Shown piece by piece: positions 29,242 through 37,972 of a stretch of 64,000 nt of DNA (positions are counted from its first letter, which is position 1; every line of letters starts with the position of its first letter). Source of the stretch: Streptomyces fulvorobeus. Lineage in GTDB: Bacteria; Actinomycetota; Actinomycetes; Streptomycetales; Streptomycetaceae. A model generated the notes under the pieces. It worked only from the letters and a program-made list of their open reading frames with translations, searched no databases and had not been told where the DNA came from. A program made the translations under genes and the position numbers. The DNA lies in the NCBI RefSeq assembly GCF_013167895.1, contig NZ_BLWC01000001.1, positions 3,844,001 to 3,908,000 of the forward strand. The letters run 5' to 3'.

Positions 29242-32200
29242 ATGACAGTGGACAGCTCAGCAGCACACCCGACCGGGAAGGGCCCCTCGCACCGGGCGCT
29301 GCTCCTGTTCGTACCGGAGTACGCCTCCACGGCCTGGCAGCCGCTGGGCTACCTGGAGGACGAGTACCGCGAACTGCGGGACGCCCTCGCCGACCAGGGG
29401 TACGCGATCGATCCGGGGAGCGACTGCCGCACGTTCGACAGCAAGGAGCTCGTCCAGTCGATCGCCCGGTTCGTCGCCGGCGCGCGGGAGGGTGAGCACC
29501 TGATGGTCTTCCTCAGCGGCCACGGCTTCCACCACGACGGACAGCACTGGTTCGCGGGCTCCGACTCCTCCGTCAGGACGGGCAGCGCGCAGTCGCTCTC
29601 CACCACCAACCTGAACCTGGAGCACGACTGGGCGCAGCAGGCCGCCCGGAGCGCCGCCGCGCAGATCCTCTTCGTCGTGGACGCCTGCCGCGACCGGCTG
29701 GAGGAGGGCGACAGCGCGGTCAGGATGCCGTCAGGCACGGACAAGCTCGGCTATCTGATGGCGTGCGAGCCGGAGAGGCCCGCGGCGGTCACGGGCCCGG
29801 ACGGGGCCCGCTTCAGCCTCTTCACCCAGGCGTTACGGGAGGTGCTCGCCGACGCCCAGGGCCGGCTGCTCGCCGACCGGCTGTGCACCCTGCTGGAGTC
29901 CGCGATGGCCGATCTGCGCATGCGGCAGTCGAATCCGCCGCCCCCGCAGGTGCCCCGGCTCAGCGGCGACACCGGCGGCCCCCGGTTCGTCGTGCTGCCC
30001 GAGCGGCCCACCGAGGGCCGGCGGGTCCGGCTGGTGCGCGGGCACCCGGTGTGGGACAAGGTCGCCGACCAGCAGGAGGCCGAGGAGTGGCGGACGCAGG
30101 CCGAGACCGTGGTCCGCACCCTCGACCGTGAGCTGGTGTGCGAGCGGGAGAAGCTGCGTGACGACCCGTGGCTCGACTGGGAGTCGGACCTGCGGGCCTC
30201 CGCGCGCCTGGCGGAGCTCGTGGAGCGCACCGAGGTCGCGGCGTTCACCCCGGCCGAGGCGGCACTGCTCGCGGTGGTGCCCGCGCTGTACTTCGGCTTC
30301 CGCGTCCGGCTGGCGGCGCGGGCCGACTACCGGGACCTGCGCACCGAGTGGGACCAGTACCCGAGGCTCCAGCGGCAGACCGACCCCCGTGGCGGAACGG
30401 ACGGTCCCCGGGGCGACCGCCAGGGGGTCGCCGGGGCCTCGCGGCGCGACCGCGGGGTGGCCGAGGCGTGGGTGCTCCACCAGACCCGCTGCGATCCGGG
30501 GAACGCGCACGACCGCTCCGACGACCTCGTCCGCTTCCTCCAGAGCATGCTGGCGGGCACCGACGAGCTGGAGGAGGAGTTCAGCCCTCCGCTCGTGTCC
30601 TGGCTGTTCCGGGCCATGCGGCACGGCGCCGGTGTGCTGGCCGAACCACCGGTCCTGGCGGCCCGGCCACCCAAGGACGGGCCCGCCTGCCAGCGGGTCG
30701 GGCTCATGCTCTGCGTCGCCCGCCTCATGTCGCTCGACCGCAGCGAGCTCCCCTCGGTACTCGTCGAGCACCTGGGGGGCCGCGAGCCCATCGGGCTGGC
30801 ACGCGTACGGCTCGCCGTCGACGGGGCCCGGTGGTCCATGCCGACCGAGAGCAGGGGCACCCTCACGCTGACAGCGGAGTGCGGTCACCAGGCGTTGATG
30901 GTCGCCCTCCAGGAGCAGGTGCAGGCGTTGGACGGGCTGTTCTGCAGCAATCTGCGCATTCCCGGGCTCGCCGACCTGCCGAGCCGGGCGTCGGACATCG
31001 AGGTGAAGCCCGAGCTGGACCCCGAGACGGGCGAGCCGCGGTTCTATCCGATCGCCACCCGGTTCGGCCTCGACGCCACGCGCGTACGGGATCTGCTCAC
31101 AGGCGAGGCGCTGTACGGGGACCGCCACCTGGCCATCCGCGAGCTCTACCAGAACGCGATGGACGCCTGCCAGGTGCGCGAGGCCAGAGAGCGGGTCCTC
31201 GCCAAGCCGGGGGAGGAACTGGGCTGGAAGGGTGCGATCGTGTTCACCCAGCGGTTCGACCGCACCCGGGGCCGCTGGTACGTCGACTGCGTCGACAACG
31301 GTTCGGGCATGGGCCGCCGCGAGCTGCTCCACTCCTTCGCGCAGGGCGGGGTCAGGCTCTCCCATCTGAGCTCGTTCCAGGAGGAGATGCTCACCTGGCA
31401 GCGGCTCGGCATCACCGTCCAGCAGAACAGCCGCTTCGGCATCGGCGTCCTGAGCTACTTCATGATCGCCGACGAGATCGAGGTGATCACCCGCAAGTTC
31501 CGGCCGGACGGCAACCCGGAGTCCACCGCGCTGCGCGTCACCATCGACGGCCCGGAGCACCTCTTCCAGGTGGCGCAGTGCCAGGAGGAGCCGGAGTTCG
31601 CCCGGGACCTCTGCGGCACCCGTATCCGCCTCTACCTGCGCGAGGACCTGAAGAACTTCTCGTGCGTGAAGGTGCTGCGGTCCGTGCTGGGCGTGGCCCG
31701 GTACCGCACGGAGGCGGAACACGAGGACGCCGACGCGGAGACCTGGGAGCCGGAGGTGTACAGCAGCAAACCCGATACGGGGACCGACCCGGCCATCGTG
31801 GCCGCGGGGGCCCTCGCCCCGGTGCCCGGTGGCAAGGTGTTCTGGTGCGAGCGCGGCGGAGCCCTGCTGGTCGACGGCATCTCGGTGCGCGGGCACTGGT
31901 TCCGGGGGGACGGTGCCGAGGCGCGGGGCAGGGGAGAGGAGATGACGGTGCGCGGGGCCGTCGTCAATCTCCGGGGTCCGGTGCTCCAGACATCGGGCAA
32001 GAAGGAGCTGCCCCGGCTCTCCGTCAACCGGTCCGAGATCATCGACGAGGTCGCTCCCGCCCTCTTCGCCCTGCTCGGCAAGAAGGAGGCGGCCCAGGCC
32101 CTGAGCGTGAGCGAGGTGCTCACGGTGGCGTGGCTGGAGAAGATCTCGGACGGGGCGCCGCGGATCGCCGACGCGATCGTGGCCGGGCTGGTCAGAGTGG

Positions 32201-34473
32201 GCGCGGAACTCGTCCACCAGGACGGGACCGCAGCCCTGCGTTACACCGGTTTCTGGCTCGGGGACCGTGAACTGAGGGCCATCTGGGTGGGCGGGCGGCC
32301 GTTCGGGCGGCGCAGCTCCACGTACAGGGCCCGGGACCGGTCCACGCGCCTCCCGGCGCACCTCGCGCTCTGGCGCTACACCGCCCACTTCCCGCTAGAG
32401 GTCCGCGCGGCACTCGGAGACATGTGTCCGCCCGACCTCGGCACCGTACGCCTGCGCCCCGCGGCGCCTTCGGACTCCGGGCTCCTGGGGCACAGCCGGG
32501 AAGGAATGGAGGATGCGGAGACCTTCTGGGACGCATGGGTCGCGCCCGCGCAGCTGTACGAGCGGGCCGAGAGGTTGCACGAGTCCCGCGGGTGGGCCGC
32601 CGGGCGTCTTGCCGAACTCGGGCTGACCCTGCCGGTGCCGGAGAAGGCCACACTGCTGCCCGTCACCGAACTGCTCCGTCTGACCAGCGCGGACGCCGAC
32701 GGTCTCAGGCCATCGGTCCGCCCGGGCGACGCGATCGGACCGCGCCAGCTGATGAGCGTGTGCCGGGACAGCGGGCCCCGGGAACTGGCCGAGGTGCTGG
32801 AACTTCTCCAGGACCTCGGATACGACATATCGCTCTGCTCCACGTTCCTGGACCCGGAATCGGTGGAAGCCGCCCTCTTCCGCGACCTCGAGAGACACCG
32901 TCCGGCGCGGACCTCAAGCATCTTCGCGGATGTGGTCAACCACGAGCACATCGTCGAGCTGGCGGAGGCGCAGGGTCTCGGCGTCCACGAGGTGCGCGGG
33001 GTGCTCAGCGCGTACGGGTGCCCGACGCAGAGCCCCGACGATCTGAGCGACCTCAGCACCGGCTGGTACCTCACCGAGCCCGGCCCGGAAGACGGCCGCC
33101 CGGTGGCCTGCCTCGCCGATGTGTACCGGATGGCGCGGGTGAAGAACTGCACGGCGGACCGCGCGGTCCGCCTGCTGGAGGCACATGGCTGTTCCGTGGA
33201 CGCCGGGCTGCCAGGGGACGCGCTGCCCGCGCAGGCAGCCTTGGATCTGCTGGTACTCCCGGTAGCGGAACGGGCCTCGCTCGACCTCCGCGGGCCCGCC
33301 ACACTCCTGGATCTTCACGCGCTGGCCCGGGAGACGTACAGCTCCCTCCCGGCGATCGCCCGGCTGCTGCGCTCCGTCGCGGTCGACGTTCCGTACGGAG
33401 ACCTCCCGGACGCCCTCGACAGGGACGATCTCGTGCTGCTGGCCCAGGACGGCGATGCGGCCGCCAGCTTGCGCAACGGTCTCGACCCCCGGGTACCGGT
33501 GCCGGTCGCTCATTTGGCGATCACGTCCGGACGGCTGGGCTGGACCGTGACGGCGGTACGGGACCGGCTGGTCTCCCGGGGCATGATGTGCGCCGAGCTG
33601 CCCGATCCCCTCTTCGACGCGTACGACGAGCGGACGGAACGGTTTCTGGCCGGGCACTGGGTCCCGTACGAGGGGAAGACCGAGCATGAGACGGTCCCCC
33701 TCGCCCATGTGATCCAGGCGGCCGCCGAACTGGGCTGGGAGCGCGGGCGGACCGCGGAGGCGATGCGGCTCAGAGGACTGGGCGTCCCCGACGCCTGGAG
33801 CGACAGCCTCCCGGAGGTGCGTGACACCGACGAGATCCTGCTCAGAGAGAACGGCATCCCGTACGCACCCTGGGTGGGACTGCACCACGTCTCCTCCCGT
33901 CACATCGTGCTCGCCGCCGACGCGGCCGGTCTGACCGTGGACGAGGCTCGCGCCCGTCTGCGGGCGCTCGGAGCCCTCGTGGAGACGCTGACAGCGGACG
34001 AGGAGGGCTACAACGAGACGGATTGGCTGAGGGAGCTGCCGGACAGGAGCTTCTCGAACGTGTTCCACGGTCTCCATGGCGGCATGCGCGACGATCTCTC
34101 CGTCCGTCCCGCCTTCGTCGGGATCGTCTCGCACCTGACCAAGCTTTCCCCGTACGAGGTCGCCAGAACCCTCCGAGCCGCCGGCGCCGCGGTCTCGCCC
34201 GACGACTACCCGCCCGAGCCGTTCCGGCCGGAGAAGCTGCTCCTGCTGAGGGACGACGCCGCACACGACGGCGACTGGATTCCCCTCGGTGAACCCGTCG
34301 GCCTCGAACACCTCCTGCTCGCCGCCCACCGGCTCTCCACCGACGTCACGGACGTCGCGGAGCAGCTGCGCGCACTCGGTCTGGACGTACCCGACGTGGC
34401 CGCGACGGTGGCCGGGGCCTGGGCGCTGGTGCCCCGGGCGGCGGCCTCCGCTGACCGGCCGCGCACCCGATGA
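29242..34473 (+). CDS. Caspase-like protease fused to Hsp90-like ATPase and winged-helix repeats
   Basis: 1743-residue single protein. Residues about 15-250 form a C14 caspase-like domain with the catalytic pair His94 (VFLSGHGFHHD) and Cys149 (FVVDACRDR). Residues about 600-900 form a GHKL ATPase of the Hsp90 kind: N box Glu634, Asn638, Asp642 (IRELYQNAMDACQ), VDNGSGMG at 684-691, and SRFGIGVLSYFMIADEIEVITR near 730, which mirrors the Hsp90 GQFGVGFYSAFMVA motif. From about 1160 to 1735 come roughly nine degenerate 60-75-residue helix-turn-helix-like repeats. No signal peptide or membrane span. The start could be GTG 29233 or ATG 29242. This architecture resembles bacterial conflict proteins in which NTPase or chaperone modules gate an effector protease. 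Confidence 0.87.
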   Translation: MTVDSSAAHPTGKGPSHRALLLFVPEYASTAWQPLGYLEDEYRELRDALADQGYAIDPGSDCRTFDSKELVQSIARFVAGAREGEHLMVFLSGHGFHHDGQHWFAGSDSSVRTGSAQSLSTTNLNLEHDWAQQAARSAAAQILFVVDACRDRLEEGDSAVRMPSGTDKLGYLMACEPERPAAVTGPDGARFSLFTQALREVLADAQGRLLADRLCTLLESAMADLRMRQSNPPPPQVPRLSGDTGGPRFVVLPERPTEGRRVRLVRGHPVWDKVADQQEAEEWRTQAETVVRTLDRELVCEREKLRDDPWLDWESDLRASARLAELVERTEVAAFTPAEAALLAVVPALYFGFRVRLAARADYRDLRTEWDQYPRLQRQTDPRGGTDGPRGDRQGVAGASRRDRGVAEAWVLHQTRCDPGNAHDRSDDLVRFLQSMLAGTDELEEEFSPPLVSWLFRAMRHGAGVLAEPPVLAARPPKDGPACQRVGLMLCVARLMSLDRSELPSVLVEHLGGREPIGLARVRLAVDGARWSMPTESRGTLTLTAECGHQALMVALQEQVQALDGLFCSNLRIPGLADLPSRASDIEVKPELDPETGEPRFYPIATRFGLDATRVRDLLTGEALYGDRHLAIRELYQNAMDACQVREARERVLAKPGEELGWKGAIVFTQRFDRTRGRWYVDCVDNGSGMGRRELLHSFAQGGVRLSHLSSFQEEMLTWQRLGITVQQNSRFGIGVLSYFMIADEIEVITRKFRPDGNPESTALRVTIDGPEHLFQVAQCQEEPEFARDLCGTRIRLYLREDLKNFSCVKVLRSVLGVARYRTEAEHEDADAETWEPEVYSSKPDTGTDPAIVAAGALAPVPGGKVFWCERGGALLVDGISVRGHWFRGDGAEARGRGEEMTVRGAVVNLRGPVLQTSGKKELPRLSVNRSEIIDEVAPALFALLGKKEAAQALSVSEVLTVAWLEKISDGAPRIADAIVAGLVRVGAELVHQDGTAALRYTGFWLGDRELRAIWVGGRPFGRRSSTYRARDRSTRLPAHLALWRYTAHFPLEVRAALGDMCPPDLGTVRLRPAAPSDSGLLGHSREGMEDAETFWDAWVAPAQLYERAERLHESRGWAAGRLAELGLTLPVPEKATLLPVTELLRLTSADADGLRPSVRPGDAIGPRQLMSVCRDSGPRELAEVLELLQDLGYDISLCSTFLDPESVEAALFRDLERHRPARTSSIFADVVNHEHIVELAEAQGLGVHEVRGVLSAYGCPTQSPDDLSDLSTGWYLTEPGPEDGRPVACLADVYRMARVKNCTADRAVRLLEAHGCSVDAGLPGDALPAQAALDLLVLPVAERASLDLRGPATLLDLHALARETYSSLPAIARLLRSVAVDVPYGDLPDALDRDDLVLLAQDGDAAASLRNGLDPRVPVPVAHLAITSGRLGWTVTAVRDRLVSRGMMCAELPDPLFDAYDERTERFLAGHWVPYEGKTEHETVPLAHVIQAAAELGWERGRTAEAMRLRGLGVPDAWSDSLPEVRDTDEILLRENGIPYAPWVGLHHVSSRHIVLAADAAGLTVDEARARLRALGALVETLTADEEGYNETDWLRELPDRSFSNVFHGLHGGMRDDLSVRPAFVGIVSHLTKLSPYEVARTLRAAGAAVSPDDYPPEPFRPEKLLLLRDDAAHDGDWIPLGEPVGLEHLLLAAHRLSTDVTDVAEQLRALGLDVPDVAATVAGAWALVPRAAASADRPRTR
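32720..34440 (+). repeat. Nine degenerate winged-helix-like protein repeats
   Basis: Within the caspase/Hsp90-like gene. Each unit pairs a short helix with a recognition-like helix and a Gly turn: IGPRQLMSVCRD, NHEHIVELAEAQGLGVHEVR, LADVYRMARVKNCTADRAVR, LDLHALARETYSSLPAIARL, VAHLAITSGRLGWTVTAVRD, LAHVIQAAAELGWERGRTAE, SRHIVLAADAAGLTVDEAR, FVGIVSHLTKLSPYEVART, LEHLLLAAHRLSTDVTDVAE. The repeats have diverged at DNA level, so they are old rather than recent duplications. Confidence 0.65.
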
Positions 34474-34531
34474 ACAGCGCGGTCACCGCGTACGTATGGT
34501 CAGGGGACGGACGAGGGAAGGCAGGTCGGGC

Positions 34532-35041
34532 ATGAGCGGCTACGGAACCACCGGCTACGGACCGAGCGAGCCGGGGAGCCCGCGCGAGCGGGCGCGGCAC
34601 CACGCGCTCCTGCCGCTGCGGATCTTCCTCGGCGTCACCTTCGTCTACGCGGGTCTCGACAAGCTGACCGACAGCGGCTTCATGTCCGCCGAGGGCACCG
34701 GCTCGATCGGCGAGCTGATGAGCGCGGTGCGGGACTCCTCCGCGGTTCCCGCTCTCGTCGATCTCGCGCTGAGGAGTCCGGTGGGCTTCGGCTACGCCCT
34801 CGCGACCGGTGAACTCCTCGTCGGAGTCGCCACGCTCCTGGGGCTGTTCGCCAGGGTCGCCGCGCTCGGCGGCGCGCTGATCTCGCTCAGCCTGTGGCTG
34901 ACCGTGAGCTGGCGGACCGAGCCCTACTACTACGGCAACGACCTCGTCTACCTCATGGCCTGGCTGCCGCTGGTACTGGCCGGTGCCGCCGCGTTCTCCG
35001 CGGACGCCTTCCTCGCCGCCCGGCGCCGGCGTACCCGGTAA
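34532..35041 (+). CDS. DoxX family membrane protein
   Basis: 169-residue protein with four hydrophobic helices (LPLRIFLGVTFVYAGLDKL; GFGYALATGELLVGVATLLGLF; AALGGALISLSLWLTVSW; DLVYLMAWLPLVLAGAAAF), the DoxX/thiosulfate:quinone oxidoreductase small-subunit fold. The IFLGVTFVYAGLDKL start and the WRTEPYYYGNDL loop are typical. In actinobacteria such proteins take part in membrane redox or thiol stress complexes, but the exact partner is unknown. ATG 34532 follows GGGAAGGCAGG. It starts 58 bases after the caspase/Hsp90-like gene and overlaps the convergent small membrane protein gene at its 3' end. Confidence 0.9.
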   Translation: MSGYGTTGYGPSEPGSPRERARHHALLPLRIFLGVTFVYAGLDKLTDSGFMSAEGTGSIGELMSAVRDSSAVPALVDLALRSPVGFGYALATGELLVGVATLLGLFARVAALGGALISLSLWLTVSWRTEPYYYGNDLVYLMAWLPLVLAGAAAFSADAFLAARRRRTR

Positions 35042-35211
35042 CTCACCCAGGTGACCGTCGCGGCCAGCCCCAGCCCGCCGAAGAGCAGCGAGAGGAAGAA
35101 CGAGTACGGGGCGTGCCACTCGCCCGCCGCGTCCGCCGCGTAACCGGCGGCCAGGACGAGCATGACGACGCCCGCCACCGCGCGGCCCGGCCGGATCTCA
35201 TGACGCAGCAC
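34948..35211 (-). CDS. Small membrane protein
   Basis: 87-residue protein with two hydrophobic helices (AVAGVVMLVLAAGYAADAAG and YSFFLSLLFGGLGLAATVTWVSYRVRRRR) and a basic end. Starts at GTG 35211, which overlaps the last 14 bases of the PspC/LiaF-like gene upstream, so translation is probably coupled. Its last 30 or so codons overlap doxX on the other strand by 94 bases; this tail (low-complexity Ala/Ser) may be an artefact of a lost base near the gene end, which would shorten it. Function unknown; probably part of the PspC/LiaF operon. Confidence 0.6.
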   Translation of the reverse strand: MLRHEIRPGRAVAGVVMLVLAAGYAADAAGEWHAPYSFFLSLLFGGLGLAATVTWVSYRVRRRRAARKASAENAAAPASTSGSQAMR

Positions 35212-36522
35212 GGATGACCTCCACCTGTCCGACGCCGACTTCCAGTGTGAGGCCGACCGTGCCGGCCGGCTCGGCCCCCCTGGGCGGCGCGATCGTCTGC
35301 TTCCTGCGCTGGTCCGGGCCCACGTCCACGTCCTCCGGTGCCAGGGCGGGCAGCTGGATGTCCCCGAGACCCGCCTTGGCGTCCAGCTTCACCGTCACCC
35401 CCCGCGGTACGACCACGACCACGCGGCCCACGCCCACCCCCACGGCCGTCACGGCGGTGTCGCCCGCGGGCACGAGGACCTCGGACAGGTCGAGCCGGGC
35501 GACGCCCGTGCCCAGTTCGTACCGGGGCTCGACCGCGGCGACGGAGGCCGGGGTCCACTCCTCGCGGATCCAGTCGGTGCCGATGTCCTCGGGCACGGCC
35601 GACGCCCCGGCCAGCAGCCCGGCCGTGAGGACCGCCAGGAAGAGCGTGCCGAAGCCGGTCCGGCCCAGGAACGAGCTGACCAGCAGTCCCAGCCCGAACA
35701 CCGCGAGCGCGGCCGAGAGCCCGGCTTGCAGGCTCGTCCCGAGCGGGTGGTGGCCCCAGCTCAGGACCGTGCCCGCCACGCCCGCGACCAGCGCGAGGGT
35801 GAAGACCACGCCCCCGATCGAGCGCGGCCCCCGGGTCCCCGGCGGGCGGTGGGGGGCCCTGAACGGGGCGTCCACCGTGGCCGTACGCGCTCCCGGCGGC
35901 AGGGAGCCGGGCCCCGCGTCCTTGGGCCCCCACAGATAGCCGGGCCCGATCGGACCCGAAGTGCCGTCCTTGACGATCGGATCGCGCCACCAGGACGGGC
36001 TGCCCGGCGTCGGCGGAGCCTTCACCTCCGGCGGTGCGCCGTGCCCCGCCGCCCCCCGGCCTGGGCCGCCACCGTGTCGGGCGGGGCGTCGGGCAGGGCC
36101 GTCCTGCGGTGCTGCGCCCAGACCGTGGAGCCGATGACGGCGAGCGACAGCATCGCGGCGAAGGCCAGCATCCCCCCGTTGTGCAGCATGGAGAGGAACA
36201 GACCGCACCCCACCAGGGCGAGGACCAGCGCGATCAGTGAGGCGCCCTCGACCCGGCCCGACAGCAGTCTGCGTGCCTCGTTCTCCTCCTCGCCCTCCAG
36301 GGGGAGCAGCAGCCACGCGAAGCCGTAGAAGATCAGCCCGATCCCGCCGGTCACCGAGAGGACGCCGAGCACGATCCGGAAGATCACCGGGTCGACGTCG
36401 CAGTACCGGCCGAGGCCGCCGCAGACCCCTGCCACCACCTTCTGCCGCGAGCTGCGGTGCAGCTGCGGTTTCGGCTCGGGGGGCGGCGTGACACCGGGGG
36501 AGGCGTCCTGGGTAGCGGTCAT
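35198..36522 (-). CDS. PspC domain / LiaF-like membrane protein (apparent frameshift)
   Basis: About 441 residues after correction. N-terminal PspC domain (LHRSSRQKVVAGVCGGLGRYCDVDPVIFRIVLGVLSVTGGIGLIFYGFAWLLLP), two further spans, a Pro-rich link (SPSWWRDPIVKDG), two more spans, and a C-terminal beta domain (VGVGRVVVVVPRGVTVKLDAKAGLGDIQLP) like the cell-envelope-sensing LiaF output domain. The frame breaks at the C run 36052-36057 (minus G6 to G7 restores AQAGGAAGHGAPPEV). ATG 36522 is divergent from the PspC histidine kinase gene, so this is probably the third member of a LiaFSR-like envelope stress system. Confidence 0.85.
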
Positions 36523-36688
36523 GCCCCCATGGTGACGGTCCGTACGGCCGCGCGGCACCCGCACCGACCCTGGGAGGTCCCTGATATTGCCTCCCGGGGC
36601 CCCCTGCCGTGCTCCCGGACGGGCGTCAGGGTCGAGTGGGGGGCGGACCCTGATGCCGCCACCGGCGCGCACGTGTGACGATCGTCGT

Positions 36689-37972
36689 ATGCCAGCCGCC
36701 ACCCGAGCCGCAAGCTCCCTCGCCTCCGACCCGGAGGAGCCGCCCGTACGCAAGCTGTACCGCACCGCCGACGGACGGCTGCTCGGCGGCGTGGCGCGCG
36801 GGCTGGCCGGGCATCTCGGGCTGCCGGTCGCATGGGTGCGGTTCCTCTTCCTGGGGCTGTTCCTCGCGGACGGCCTGGGTGCCCTGCTGTACGCCGTGTT
36901 CTGGATCGTCGTGCCGCTCGGCGTCGGCGGGGTGGACGCGCCGCGTTCCGTCTTCGAGACCGCGCCGGACGGCAGGCGCAGGCTGCGCAAGCCGGACAGA
37001 GGGCAGTTCTTCGCACTCGTCGCGCTGCTCGTCGGCGCCGTGATCTTCGTCGCCAACGTCGACATGGGCAGCGAGGCCGACCGCTACATCTGGCCGACGC
37101 TCCTGATCGGCGCCGGCTCCGTCCTGGTCTGGCGCCAGGCCGACAACGCGCGCCGGGCCCGCTGGATGGAGGTCGGCCGCCACCGCCGGGTGCTGCAACT
37201 GGCCCGCGGCCTCGCCGGGGTCGCCCTCGTCGGCCTGGGCCTCACCGTCTTCATCGTGGTCCGTGGCTCGGCCGCGCAGCTGGGCAACGTCCTGACCGCC
37301 GCCATCGCCGTGCTCACCGGCATCGCCCTGCTGGCCGGTCCGTATCTCGTACGGATGACCCAGGACCTCTCCGAGGAGCGGCTCATGCGTATCCGCGCCC
37401 AGGAGCGGGCCGAGGTCGCGGCGCACGTGCACGACTCCGTCCTGCACACCCTCACCCTGATCCAGCGCAACGCGGACGACGGCGGCGAGGTCCGCAGGCT
37501 GGCCCGCGCCCAGGAGCGTGAGCTGCGCAACTGGCTGTACGACCCGGAGGGCACGGGCAAGGACGCGGACGACGAACCGTCGAGCCTCGCCGAAGCGGTC
37601 AAGCGTGCCGCCGCCGAGGTCGAGGACAAGCACGGCGTCCCCCTGGAGGTCGTCGTGGTCGGCGACTGCCCCCTGGATGAGAAGCTGACCGCTCAGATGC
37701 AGGCCGCGCGCGAGGCGATGGTCAACGCCGCCAAGTACGGTGGCGAGGGCGGGGCCGTCCAGGTGTACGCGGAGGTCGAGGGTCGTACCGTCTTCGTCTC
37801 CGTGAAGGACCGGGGCCCGGGGTTCGACCTGGACTCGGTCCCCGGCGACAGGATGGGCGTACGAGAATCAGTCATCGGCCGGATGCAGCGCAACGGCGGT
37901 ACGGCCCGGCTGCGTTCGGTGCCCGGTGGGGGCACGGAAGTCGAGCTGGAGATGGAGAGGACGGGCGAATGA
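36689..37972 (+). CDS. PspC-domain sensor histidine kinase
   Basis: 427-residue kinase. N-terminal PspC domain (VRKLYRTADGRLLGGVARGLAGHLGLPVAWVRFLFLGLF) and several spans (residues about 40-225), then a HisKA_3 dimerisation helix with phosphoacceptor His in AHVHDSVLHTLTLIQ and an HATPase domain (EAMVNAAKYGG; VKDRGPGFDLD; GVRESVIGRM; GGTARLRSVPGGGTEVELEM). It senses the envelope, as LiaS-like kinases do, and passes phosphate to the next gene's regulator, with which it overlaps by four bases (ATGA). ATG 36689 is selected because the PspC domain begins about 20 residues later. Confidence 0.94.
   Translation: MPAATRAASSLASDPEEPPVRKLYRTADGRLLGGVARGLAGHLGLPVAWVRFLFLGLFLADGLGALLYAVFWIVVPLGVGGVDAPRSVFETAPDGRRRLRKPDRGQFFALVALLVGAVIFVANVDMGSEADRYIWPTLLIGAGSVLVWRQADNARRARWMEVGRHRRVLQLARGLAGVALVGLGLTVFIVVRGSAAQLGNVLTAAIAVLTGIALLAGPYLVRMTQDLSEERLMRIRAQERAEVAAHVHDSVLHTLTLIQRNADDGGEVRRLARAQERELRNWLYDPEGTGKDADDEPSSLAEAVKRAAAEVEDKHGVPLEVVVVGDCPLDEKLTAQMQAAREAMVNAAKYGGEGGAVQVYAEVEGRTVFVSVKDRGPGFDLDSVPGDRMGVRESVIGRMQRNGGTARLRSVPGGGTEVELEMERTGE

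Noticed and set aside
26780..29330. Two long minus-strand open frames (about 800 codons) across the methyltransferase and TIG membrane genes
   Set aside because: Low-complexity Arg/Pro/Ser translations with no family features; they are shadows of the plus-strand genes.
29833..32388. An 851-codon open frame on the minus strand inside the caspase/Hsp90 gene
   Set aside because: High-GC DNA leaves the antisense frame open. Its translation has no domain motif and is rich in Arg, Pro and Gly, whereas the plus frame carries clear catalytic motifs.
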